This document shows, in pieces, positions 53,420-60,664 of a DNA stretch of 64,000 nt. The stretch is from positions 496,001 to 560,000 of the forward strand of contig NZ_MTQP01000066.1 in the NCBI RefSeq assembly GCF_001984175.1, written 5' to 3'. The stretch's first letter is position 1, and each line of letters starts with the position of its first letter. The notes under the pieces were generated by a model. It did no database searches. It worked only from the letters and a program-made list of their open reading frames with translations, and was not told the origin of the DNA. The position numbers and the translations under genes were made by a program. This DNA comes from Saccharothrix sp. ALI-22-I. GTDB lineage: Bacteria > Actinomycetota > Actinomycetes > Mycobacteriales > Pseudonocardiaceae.

Positions 53420-54418
53420 TCAGGAGTGGCGTGCCCACGCGCCTTCGGCCACCGGTGAACGATCGCGCAGCGGCTCCCACCAGTCGCGGTTGTCGGCGTA
53501 CCAGCGGACGGTCTCGCGCACTCCGGTCTCGAACTCCACCAGTGGCTCCCAGCCGAGCTCGCGGCGGATCTTGGCGGAGTCCAGCAGGTAGCGGCGGTCA
53601 TGACCAGGACGGTCGGGTACCTCCTGCTTCAGCGACGTGGGCAGGCCCAGTTCGTCGAGCACCAGGTTCGCGATCTGCTCGACGCTGGCTTCGACGCCGG
53701 TGCCCACGTGGTAGGTCTCCCCGATCCGGCCCCGGTCGAGCACTGCGTCGATGGCGCGCACGTGGTCCAGGGCGTGGATCCACTCGCGGCGGTTGTCCTT
53801 GGAGGTGTAGATCGGCAGCGGTCGGCCGTCCAGCGCATGGGTGGTGAACAGCGGCAGCACTTTTTCCGGGAACTGGTGCGAACCGTAGTTGTTGGCGCAG
53901 TTGGTGATCGTGACCGGCAGGCCGAACGTCTCGTAGTAGGCGCGTACCGCGTGGTCGCTGCCCGCCTTGCTGGCGTTGTACGGCGTGCGCGGCCGGTACG
54001 GCGACTCTTCGGTGAAGGCCTGTTCGGCGTCCAGCGCGAGGTCACCGTAGACCTCGCAGGTGGAGATGTGGTGGAAGCGTTCGACACCGACCTGGCGGGC
54101 GGCCTCCAACAGGGCTTGGGTGCCCAGCACGTTGGTGCGGAAGAACCGGCCGGGATCGAGGATCGCGAGGCTGTTGTGCGACTCGGCGGCGAAGTTGACG
54201 ATCACGTTGACGCTGTGGTCGCGCAGCACCTGCTCGGCGTCGGCGATGTCGGCGTGTACGAAGGTGATCTGCTCGCGCACGTCGGCGAGGTTGGTCTCGG
54301 TGCCCGCGTAGGTCAGCGCGTCCAGCGCGACGATGCTGTCGTCCGGGTGCTCGCGCACCCAGTGGCGGACGAAGTGCGAGCCGATGAACCCGGCTGCTCC
54401 GGTGACGAGGAGACGCAT
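53420..54418 (-). CDS. rfbB: dTDP-glucose 4,6-dehydratase
   Basis: 332 residues. NAD-binding TGAAGFIG near the N-terminus, then NFAAESHN, STCEVYGDL, the SDR YNASKAGSD and NCANNYGSHQFPEK, the pattern of RmlB/RfbB-type dehydratases. It converts dTDP-glucose to the 4-keto-6-deoxy sugar, the entry to deoxysugars of cell wall or antibiotics. No other deoxysugar gene is adjacent. It starts one base after the stop of the GntR gene, so it is translationally coupled to it and probably under its control, an unusual pairing. Confidence 0.88.
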   Translation of the reverse strand: MRLLVTGAAGFIGSHFVRHWVREHPDDSIVALDALTYAGTETNLADVREQITFVHADIADAEQVLRDHSVNVIVNFAAESHNSLAILDPGRFFRTNVLGTQALLEAARQVGVERFHHISTCEVYGDLALDAEQAFTEESPYRPRTPYNASKAGSDHAVRAYYETFGLPVTITNCANNYGSHQFPEKVLPLFTTHALDGRPLPIYTSKDNRREWIHALDHVRAIDAVLDRGRIGETYHVGTGVEASVEQIANLVLDELGLPTSLKQEVPDRPGHDRRYLLDSAKIRRELGWEPLVEFETGVRETVRWYADNRDWWEPLRDRSPVAEGAWARHS

Positions 54419-54419
54419 G

Positions 54420-55202
54420 TCAGCCTTCCTGTTCGGTGCTGGTGACCGGGGCGACTCCGGGTGGTTCGGCGCCTGCGGTCGCAGGCCAGCCGCGGAATTC
54501 CACCTCCAGCCGGAAGCGGTGTCCGAGGTAGCGGTGCTCGGACAGGGCGATCGGTTTGTCGTCCGGTCCCACGGCGAGACGGCGGACCAGCAGCACAGGG
54601 GTGGAGACGGGAACCTCGAGCAGGTCCGCAACGCGCTGGGAGGCGGCCGTGGCGGCGATGCTCTGGCGGACCACGGCAACCCGATGCCCATGGCGGCGCA
54701 GGGTTTCCCAGGTTCCCGGATCCTCGGCGTCCACGCGGCTGACCGGTGCCGCGAGTGCCAGCGGAACCCACTCGGTGACCACGTCCAGCGGGGTCGTGCC
54801 GGCCCGTCGCAACGCCTGGACCCGTAGCGTTTCCGTGCTGCCGGGAACGGCCAGCAGGTGGGCCACGCTGTCGGGTGTGGTGCCGTACCCGTACTCGACC
54901 ACCGTGCGCGCGAGCGGGACACCGGCCTCGGCGACCGCCGAGCCGGCGTGCTGGAAGCTGCCCAGCGCCAAGGACTGCCCGAACGAAGCGCCGGAAACGA
55001 CGTACCAGCCCGCTCCCTTGCGGGAGGCCAGCAGCCCTTCCGCGCGGAGTTGTTCCAGGGCCCGCCGCACCGTCACCCGGCTCACTTCGTACCGGCGACC
55101 CAGTTCGGCTTCGCTTTCCAGTGACCCGGACGGCCCGTAGTCACCGAGCGCGACCCGTTCCCGCAGCTCAGCGGCGAGCCACTGCGACCGGGAACCTGTC
55201 AT
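54420..55202 (-). CDS. GntR-family regulator (HutC/UTRA type), first gene of rfbB operon
   Basis: 260 residues. The winged HTH (about 10-75) includes EAELGRRYEVSRVTVRRALE and GLLASRKGAGWYVV; the UTRA ligand domain follows (VLLVRRLAVGPDDKPIALSE). A perfect palindrome (CTGTATGATACAG on this strand) ends four bases before ATG 55202, and contains TATGAT, a good -10. This suggests a leaderless message repressed by its own product. An ATG inside the palindrome (55214) is the alternative start. HutC-type proteins sense sugar or amino-acid derivatives; here perhaps a nucleotide sugar. Confidence 0.83.
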   Translation of the reverse strand: MTGSRSQWLAAELRERVALGDYGPSGSLESEAELGRRYEVSRVTVRRALEQLRAEGLLASRKGAGWYVVSGASFGQSLALGSFQHAGSAVAEAGVPLARTVVEYGYGTTPDSVAHLLAVPGSTETLRVQALRRAGTTPLDVVTEWVPLALAAPVSRVDAEDPGTWETLRRHGHRVAVVRQSIAATAASQRVADLLEVPVSTPVLLVRRLAVGPDDKPIALSEHRYLGHRFRLEVEFRGWPATAGAEPPGVAPVTSTEQEG

Positions 55203-55205
55203 AAC

Positions 55206-55218
55206 CTGTATCATACAG
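55206..55218 (-). promoter_or_regulatory. Palindromic operator and -10 of the GntR-rfbB operon
   Basis: CTGTATCATACAG (plus strand), perfect 6-1-6 palindrome. On the minus strand it includes TATGAT, so a repressor bound here would block RNA polymerase. Matches the size of GntR/HutC sites. Confidence 0.6.
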
Positions 55219-55291
55219 ACTGCGACAAGCAGCTACGAGTCGTTCGCGAACACACCCCGGCCCAGCCTCTGCGGTGGCCACAGGGACCTTG

Positions 55292-55364
55292 CTGCCCGTC
55301 GAGGATTCGAACCTCGGTCTCCGCGGTCAGAACGCGGTGTCCGTGCCAACTGGACCAACGGGCA
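55292..55364 (-). tRNA. tRNA-Gln (CTG)
   Basis: 73 bases. Acceptor TGCCCGT/ACGGGCA with G73, D-stem GTCC/GGAC, anticodon stem CCGCG/CGCGG with loop TTCTGAC (anticodon CTG), T-arm CGAGG-TTCGAAT-CCTCG. The weak U1-A72 pair and G73 are glutamine identity features. CCA is not encoded. Last of a four-tRNA transcript. Confidence 0.88.
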
Positions 55365-55382
55365 TCGGGTGGTGTTCGGCGG

Positions 55383-55455
55383 CTCCCGGTCCAGGGTTCG
55401 AACCTGGGCTGGACGGATCCAAAATCCGCCGTGCTGCCGACTACACCAACCGGGA
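55383..55455 (-). tRNA. tRNA-Gln (TTG)
   Basis: 73 bases. Acceptor TCCCGGT/ACCGGGA with G73, anticodon stem GCGGA/TCCGT with loop TTTTGGA (anticodon TTG), T-arm CCAGG-TTCGAAC-CCTGG. Again U1-A72 and G73. CCA not encoded. 18 bases from the CTG gene. Confidence 0.88.
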
Positions 55456-55461
55456 TCGGGG

Positions 55462-55534
55462 TGCCCCCACCGGGATTCGAACCTGGACTGGACGCGTTCT
55501 GAGCGCGTTGCCTCTTCCGTTGGGCTACAGGGGC
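55462..55534 (-). tRNA. tRNA with leucine anticodon CAG but short variable loop
   Basis: 73 bases. Acceptor GCCCCTG/TGGGGGC with A73, D-arm GCC-GGC with GG in the loop, perfect anticodon stem ACGCG/CGCGT with loop CTCAGAA (anticodon CAG), 5-base variable loop, T-arm CCAGG-TTCGAAT-CCCGG with one A-C mismatch. The anticodon and A73 fit leucine, but bacterial tRNA-Leu normally has a long variable arm, absent here. Six bases from the preceding gene. Confidence 0.75.
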
Positions 55535-55558
55535 TGAAAATTGGTGCCGGGAACTCCG

Positions 55559-55632
55559 TGCGGTTCCGGGGAGTCGAACCCCGACTGGACTGGCCCTCAA
55601 CCAGACGCCTCTACCTATTGGGCTAGAACCGC
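55559..55632 (-). tRNA. tRNA with leucine anticodon GAG but short variable loop
   Basis: 74 bases. Acceptor GCGGTTC/GAACCGC with A73, D-arm GCC-GGC, anticodon stem TCTGG/CCAGT (outermost pair T-T mismatched) with loop TTGAGGG (anticodon GAG), 5-base variable loop, T-arm CGGGG-TTCGACT-CCCCG. Shares D-arm features with the CAG gene, so the two look related. First of the four-gene array; no long variable arm. Confidence 0.72.
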
Positions 55633-55680
55633 GTCGCTCAGCGCGTGATCAATTCGATTTCAGGGTGCACCAAATAGCGA

Positions 55681-55748
55681 AGCCGCCCGGATCGGTTCCC
55701 CGATGGGCGGCTCCCTCGACATGACCGGACTTACGTCATGTCGGGAGC
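55681..55748 (-). terminator. Two overlapping hairpins after the 32-codon ORF
   Basis: Stem 1: AGCCGCCC (55681-55688) with GGGCGGCT (55705-55712), enclosing ATCGG/CCGAT. Stem 2: 55710-55725 with 55735-55748 (core CGACATGAC/GTCATGTCG plus GCTCCC/GGGAGC with a small bulge). They share three bases, so they are partly mutually exclusive. Most likely a terminator, with attenuator-like geometry. Confidence 0.65.
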
Positions 55749-55834
55749 TCGCGCAGCTCAAGCAGCGGTTGCTGTCGCGATAGGACAGTCTGCGACAGGA
55801 CGGCCCGCAGGCCTCGCTTCCGCATGTCCGCCAT
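55736..55834 (-). CDS. Small 32-residue ORF, unknown function
   Basis: ATG 55834 begins MADMRKRGLRAVLS and ends QPLLELRELPT; the stop lies within the downstream hairpin. The peptide is basic at the N-terminus and amphipathic, with no Cys. AGGGCGGAAG lies just upstream, giving a plausible though close ribosome site. Codon bias is moderate. It sits between the fused permease gene and the tRNA array on the same strand. It may be an independent small protein or a leader peptide; I do not recognise a family. Confidence 0.4.
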   Translation of the reverse strand: MADMRKRGLRAVLSQTVLSRQQPLLELRELPT

Positions 55835-55899
55835 GACTTCCGCCCTTTCGCTGTGGTGTGGAGCAAGGATGCACTTGACCCATTGGGGAATGCAACGCT

Positions 55900-57711
55900 T
55901 TATCGACCCGCCCCGACCCGACGCGAAAACCGGGTACGCCGGACATCGGGCGCGGATGGCGTGAGAGGGCGCAGTTCCCGAGTCCGAGGCGTCGGCAGGG
56001 TGGACAGCGAGACCGCCAACGTCGCCAGGAGCAGCAGCATCCCCGTCGGAGCGAGGGCGGCCCACGGGGCGCGTTCCAGGTACGGCAGGGACTCGGCCAG
56101 CATCAGGCCCCACTCCGGGGCGGGTGGCTGAGCGCCCAATCCCAGGAAACCCAACGACGCGAGCGCCAACGCGATGCCCGGCAGCCGCAGGACGGCGTGA
56201 CGGGCGACCGGACCCGCCACCGCCGGGAGGACGTGACGGGTCAGAATCCACGTCGGCCCGGCACCGAGCGCACGCAGGGCGGCGATGTGGGTGGCGGCTC
56301 GGATCTCCTGCACCAAGGCCGCCGCGTGGGCGGCGAGCGGTGGCCACGAGACCAGGGCGACCGCGATCGACGCGCCCACGGAACCGGGGCCGACGATCGC
56401 CGCGACGAGAATGCCCGCGATCACCGGCGGCACGGCGTTCGCGGTCTCGGCGGCGCCCTCGGCCAAACCCGGCAGGAAGCCGACGACCATGGCCACCAAG
56501 AACGACCCCAGGCACACCAGCAACGTGACGGTGAGCGTCGCCGCCGCCCCGTGCCCGACCCTGGCCAGCACGTCCCGCCCCAGCGAGTCGGTGCCCAACG
56601 GGTGCGCCCAACTCGGCGACGCGAGCCGGACGATCGGGTTCACCCGCAGCGGCTCCCCCAGCAGCCCCCAGCAGATGACGACCGCCGGCACGACAGCGCT
56701 GACCGCCACGACCGCGCGGTGCAGCCGGCTCACCGGAACCGACACCGGCGGCGGTGCGGACAGTGCGGCGTCACGCAGCGCCGGCCCGAGCATCCGACGC
56801 CGGACACCGGCCACGAGCACCCCGCCCACCAGACCGAGCAGCACCAGCGCCAGCACGGAACCTTGCAGCAACGGCAGGTCCTGCGCCTCGGCCGCGCCCA
56901 AAGCCGTACGACCCAGGCCCGGCACCGCGAACACCACCTCCACCGCGACCGCTCCCCCGGTCAACCCCACCGCGACCAGTCCGAACTGCGGCAGCACGGC
57001 AGGCAACGCCCGGCGCACCGCGGCCCGTCCGATGGCACCGGGCGAACACCCCCAGGACCGCCACAACACCACCCAACGTTCCTCGAAGACGGCAGGCAGC
57101 GAGTCGTCCACCAACCGTCCCAGGATGCCGCCGGCCGGAAGGCCCAGCGCCAACGCCGGCAGCACCAGGTGCTGCGGCCCCTGCCACCCGTACGGCGGGA
57201 GCCAGCCCAACCACACCGACAGCACCACCAGCAACAGCGTGGCCACCAGGAACTCCGGCAACGCCGCCAGCACGGCCGCCGCCGCACCGGTCCGCGTCCG
57301 TGACGTCCCCCGCGAACCGCGCACCAACGTCGACGCACACAGCGCACCGACCAACAGCAGCGCGACGGCCAGCGCCGCGCCCATCAGCGTCAGCGACACC
57401 CTCAACCCCGCCAGCACGGACGGCAGCACCTCGACACCACCGACCCACGACCGGCCGAGGTCACCGCGCAGCGCACCGCCCAGCCAGTCGCCGAACAACG
57501 CCATCGGCCCGGCGTCCAGGCCGAGTTCGCGGCGCACCGAGTCCAGCGCCTCCACCGTCGGCTCCTGCTCGGCGGAACGGGCCCTCAGCACCGACAGCGC
57601 CGGGTCGCGCCCGGACAGCCAGGGCAGCAGCCCGATCACCGCGACGACGACAGCGAGCCCACCGGCACGGGAGATCAGCACACCCGCGCGGGTGGACGAC
57701 AGCGCGGTCAC
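55900..57711 (-). CDS. Fused DppB-DppC permease of a peptide/metal ABC importer
   Basis: 603 residues: a DppB-like half (1-~315, coupling loop RAAVRRALPAVLPQFGLVAV) joined to a DppC-like half (~335-603, HPLGTDSLGRDVLARVGHG and loop ALRALGAGPTWILTRHVLPA). Usually two separate proteins, so the pore dimer is made from one chain. GTG 57711 overlaps the stop of the binding-protein gene. No ATPase gene follows; the next features are a small ORF and tRNAs, so the ATPases are elsewhere or have been deleted. The upstream Zur-like box hints at metal or metallophore uptake. Confidence 0.85.
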   Translation of the reverse strand: MTALSSTRAGVLISRAGGLAVVVAVIGLLPWLSGRDPALSVLRARSAEQEPTVEALDSVRRELGLDAGPMALFGDWLGGALRGDLGRSWVGGVEVLPSVLAGLRVSLTLMGAALAVALLLVGALCASTLVRGSRGTSRTRTGAAAAVLAALPEFLVATLLLVVLSVWLGWLPPYGWQGPQHLVLPALALGLPAGGILGRLVDDSLPAVFEERWVVLWRSWGCSPGAIGRAAVRRALPAVLPQFGLVAVGLTGGAVAVEVVFAVPGLGRTALGAAEAQDLPLLQGSVLALVLLGLVGGVLVAGVRRRMLGPALRDAALSAPPPVSVPVSRLHRAVVAVSAVVPAVVICWGLLGEPLRVNPIVRLASPSWAHPLGTDSLGRDVLARVGHGAAATLTVTLLVCLGSFLVAMVVGFLPGLAEGAAETANAVPPVIAGILVAAIVGPGSVGASIAVALVSWPPLAAHAAALVQEIRAATHIAALRALGAGPTWILTRHVLPAVAGPVARHAVLRLPGIALALASLGFLGLGAQPPAPEWGLMLAESLPYLERAPWAALAPTGMLLLLATLAVSLSTLPTPRTRELRPLTPSAPDVRRTRFSRRVGAGR

Positions 57712-59204
57712 CGCAGGCGGGTGGCGGACGTGATCAGCGTCCTCTCACGCGGGTCCTTGGCCGCGTCGACCACCGAGGTCGCGTCGCCCTGGATGACGCG
57801 TTCGTGCAGCATCGGGATCGCGGCGTCGGTCTTCAGCACCGCCGCCTCGGCCGCCAGGACCGCCGCACGGCGCTGGTCGCCGGCTTCGGTGGCGGAGGCT
57901 TTCCGCACCGCCGCGTCCACGTCGGCGTCGCACAGCTGGGCGATGTTGAACGAGCCCTCGCAGGTGAAGTCCGACTGCAAGTACGCCACGGGGTCACCCG
58001 AGTCGAGCACCGTCGCCCGGGACAGGATGAACGCGTCGAACTTCCCGGCGAGCGCGTCCTCCTCGATGTGCGCGTACTCGCGGACGACCTGCGTCACGGT
58101 GAACCCGGCGTCCTCCAGCTGCTGTTGCAGCACGGAGGCGACTTCGGGCAGTTCGGCGCGGTCCGAGAAGGTGGCGAGGGTGATCGCGGTGCCCTTCGCG
58201 TCGGCGGCCCACGCCCGTGTCTGCGTGGTACGCCCCTCGGCGGCCCAGGGCAGCGCGGGCCCGAGCAGCCCGGCGGCGACGTCGGCCCGGTTCTCGTACA
58301 CGCTGCGAACGATCTCCTCCGGCTTGACCGCCTCACGTGCGGCGGCGCGCAAACCGCTGTCCTGGAACGGTCCGGCCTTCGTGTTCAGGTACAGGGTGTT
58401 GGTGCGCGGCATCGGCACCTCGGTGATCGTCTCCGGGTCGAGCAGCGCGGCCTGCGAGACCGGCACGGCCTCCGCGATGTGCGCTTCCCCGCTGCGGATC
58501 GCGGCGGCCCGGGCGGTGCCGTCGGGCACGAACGAGACGTCGATGCCCGCGGCGTTGGCCTTCGACCCCCAGTAGCCGTCGTAGCGGTCCAGCGTGGCCG
58601 TCGTCGTCCCGTTCACCGCGACCAGCTTGAACGGACCGCTGCCGGTGCCGACCGGGTCGACCTTCCCGTCGGGCTTGTAGGCACTTTCGGCGAGGATCGC
58701 CAGCTGCGGCGAGGACAGGCGTTGCGGCACCAACGGGTCGGGGTCACCGGTGGTGACGACGACCTTGTCCCCCGACGTGCCCGACGTTTCGGCGGTCAAC
58801 TTCACGCCGTCGAGGATGCGCGGCTTGGGCGAGGCGGCGGTGGCACGCGTGAGGGTGTTGACGACGGCCCCCGCGGTCAACGCGCTGCTGTCGTGGAAGG
58901 TCACCCCCTGGCGGATGGTGAACTCCCAAGCGGTGTCGGACGTCCGCTTCCACTCGGTGGCCAGGCCAGGCTGCGCGTTCCCGTCCGCGTCCAGGGTGAC
59001 CAGCGTTTCCGCGGTGGACCAGCGCGAGAGCTTGAACGCGTCGTCGCTGAACGGAGTCAAGCCGGAACGCGGGGGTTGCAACATCGCGAGCTTGATCCGC
59101 CCACCGGACAGGTCCGCGGTCGCCCCGTTCTGGGCGAAGCACCCGGTCAGCAGGAGGGCACAGGCAGCCGTGACGGCGGCGGACAGGGGAAGGCGGTGGC
59201 GCAC
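57708..59204 (-). CDS. Family 5 solute-binding lipoprotein (peptide/nickel/metallophore type)
   Basis: About 498 residues. Lipoprotein signal with lipobox LLTGC (Cys22 from GTG 59204). Family 5 features: EWKRTSDTAWEFTIRQGVTF, GTGSGPFKLV, LDRYDGYWG and a C-terminal lobe ending RERTLITSATRLR. A TTG four codons upstream is an alternative start. It should capture a peptide, metal chelate or nickel complex for the fused permease. The Zur-like palindrome about 45 bases upstream favours a zinc- or metallophore-linked ligand, as in CntA-type systems (inference). Confidence 0.85.
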   Translation of the reverse strand: MRHRLPLSAAVTAACALLLTGCFAQNGATADLSGGRIKLAMLQPPRSGLTPFSDDAFKLSRWSTAETLVTLDADGNAQPGLATEWKRTSDTAWEFTIRQGVTFHDSSALTAGAVVNTLTRATAASPKPRILDGVKLTAETSGTSGDKVVVTTGDPDPLVPQRLSSPQLAILAESAYKPDGKVDPVGTGSGPFKLVAVNGTTTATLDRYDGYWGSKANAAGIDVSFVPDGTARAAAIRSGEAHIAEAVPVSQAALLDPETITEVPMPRTNTLYLNTKAGPFQDSGLRAAAREAVKPEEIVRSVYENRADVAAGLLGPALPWAAEGRTTQTRAWAADAKGTAITLATFSDRAELPEVASVLQQQLEDAGFTVTQVVREYAHIEEDALAGKFDAFILSRATVLDSGDPVAYLQSDFTCEGSFNIAQLCDADVDAAVRKASATEAGDQRRAAVLAAEAAVLKTDAAIPMLHERVIQGDATSVVDAAKDPRERTLITSATRLR

Positions 59205-59248
59205 GGGGTCGTCCAAGCGTTGGGGTGAGGGGGCACCGCCAACCTAAC

Positions 59249-59265
59249 AAGACGATTATCGTTTT
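59249..59265. promoter_or_regulatory. Zur/Fur-like palindrome overlapping the -10 of the importer operon
   Basis: AAGACGATTATCGTTTT, arms AAGACGAT and ATCGTTTT around a central T with one mismatch. On the minus strand it includes GATAAT, a good -10. The 7-1-7 layout and TGAAAACGAT-type half site resemble actinobacterial Zur boxes, but the match is not exact. Confidence 0.5.
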
Positions 59266-59330
59266 CACAAAGCATGTGTGTCAGACCACCCCGGTCGGCA
59301 CCGGGCGGTACGCCCGGTGCCCGACTCACC

Positions 59331-59890
59331 TCAGGTCGCCCTCCGCCGGGTGCGCAACACCAGGCCGACACCGGCGAGCAACGTGAGCAGCCTGCCCAGC
59401 GCGAGCCAGGTCACGTTCGCGCCCGTCGCTGCGAGTGGGGCCGCCGTGGGCTGCTGCCCCGGCCCGGCACCGGGCGCGGGTGGACTGCCCGGTTGCGATG
59501 CGTCGGGGTCCGGCTGGTCCCGTCGGCGACGAACGCGGGCTTGTCGAAGGCTACCGAGATCGTCAGGTCGACCGATCCCTCCGCCGGTTCCGCCGCCGGT
59601 TCCGCCGCCGGATCGGCGGGCTTGGCCGGGACTGATGGCTCGACCGGGACCGCGGGCTCGAACGTCGTCGGCTCCGTCGTGCTCGGCTCCGTCGTGCTCG
59701 GTTCGGTTGGTTCGGTTGCTGTCGGTTCGGTTGCTGTCGGTTCGGTTGCCGTGGGTGTCGTGGTGGGCTCGGTCGTGGTGGACTCGGCCGGTGCCGAGGT
59801 GTCGCCGAACGCGGGTCCCGCCGACGCCCCCGCTCAGACGACGACCGCCAGTAGCAGCGCACCGATGGATCGGTGTAATCGTGACATCAT
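59331..59890 (-). pseudogene. Sortase-anchored (LAATG) surface protein, broken
   Basis: ATG 59890 (GGAGGGG upstream) starts a signal peptide, SRLHRSIGALLLAVVV, that meets an in-frame TGA. The same frame then continues as a Thr/Pro/Glu-rich repeat region (TEPTATEPTATEPTEPSTTE) and VDLTISVAFDKPAFVADGT, the start of a beta domain. Coding then shifts frame to GQQPTAAPLAATGANVTWLA, a hydrophobic stretch and an RTRRR tail: a cell-wall sorting signal. So one nonsense codon and one frame-changing deletion separate export signal, stalk and anchor. Intact, it would be a covalently attached surface protein. The repeats (AACCGACAGC units) may promote rearrangement. Confidence 0.65.
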
Positions 59891-60006
59891 GTGATTCCCC
59901 TCCCTTGTATGTCGCCACAGCCCGCTGTTTGCGACACTTCTGGCGGGAGTACGACCATTTGCGCCGGCCACACGGCGCACCAGCTCGGTTCGCTACGATC
60001 GGCCTC

Positions 60007-60663
60007 ATGCCGGAACCCCGGGCCCTGGTGGACCTGCCCTTCGCCTCGTACCTCGAAGACCACGACGAAGAGCACCTGGAACCGGGCGGCGACTACAACG
60101 TCGTCCGCATCGCCGACCGGGAATTCCCGGCGCAGACGGCGGGCAACGCGCGGTTCAGCGAATCGGTCCTGTCCACGGTCAGGTTCACCGACGGGTCGCT
60201 GCGGCGGTCCCGGTTCAACGACGTCTGGCTGCACGGGGTGCAGGTCATCGGCACCGACCTGGCCGAAACCGGTTGGCTCGACGCGGAGATCGCGAACAGC
60301 GCGTTCGCCGGGGTGGCCATGTTCGAGGCCGCGATGAGCCGCGTGACGTTCTTCGGCTGCAAGCTGGTCTCGATCAACCTGCGTGGCGCCACGCTGCGCG
60401 ATGTCACCTTCGTGAACAGCATCCTGCGCGATGTGGACTTCACCGAAGCGGAACTGACCAACGTCTCGTTCCCCGGCTCGACGCTCGAAGACATCCGGTT
60501 CGAGCAGGTCAAGCTGAAGAAGGTGGATCTCCGCGACGCCACCGAGGTGGGCATCCGCAACGGTTACGCCTCGCTCCGGGGCGCCACGATCACCTTCACC
60601 CAGGCACTCGACCTCGCCCCGATGTTCGCCCAGACCCTCGGTATCACCGTGAAGGACAACTGA
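60007..60663 (+). CDS. Pentapeptide-repeat protein
   Basis: 218 residues. From about residue 40 to 190 it shows A(D/N)LXX-type five-residue periodicity (SVLSTVRFTDGSLRRSRFND, INLRGATLRDVTFVNSILRD), predicting a right-handed quadrilateral beta helix. No signal peptide or membrane segment. Some such proteins mimic DNA and protect gyrase, others are scaffolds; the function is open here. It is convergent with the histidine kinase gene, one base apart. Confidence 0.82.
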   Translation: MPEPRALVDLPFASYLEDHDEEHLEPGGDYNVVRIADREFPAQTAGNARFSESVLSTVRFTDGSLRRSRFNDVWLHGVQVIGTDLAETGWLDAEIANSAFAGVAMFEAAMSRVTFFGCKLVSINLRGATLRDVTFVNSILRDVDFTEAELTNVSFPGSTLEDIRFEQVKLKKVDLRDATEVGIRNGYASLRGATITFTQALDLAPMFAQTLGITVKDN

Positions 60664-60664
60664 C

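Noticed and set aside
55292-55632. tRNA array as an integration site with a prophage
   Set aside because: No integrase, excisionase or phage gene and no duplicated tRNA 3' end found in the window.
59241-59252. AACCTAACAAG as an iron-regulator (IdeR/DtxR) box
   Set aside because: Only one half-site fits the 19-base consensus; the adjacent ACGATTATCGT palindrome is a better candidate.
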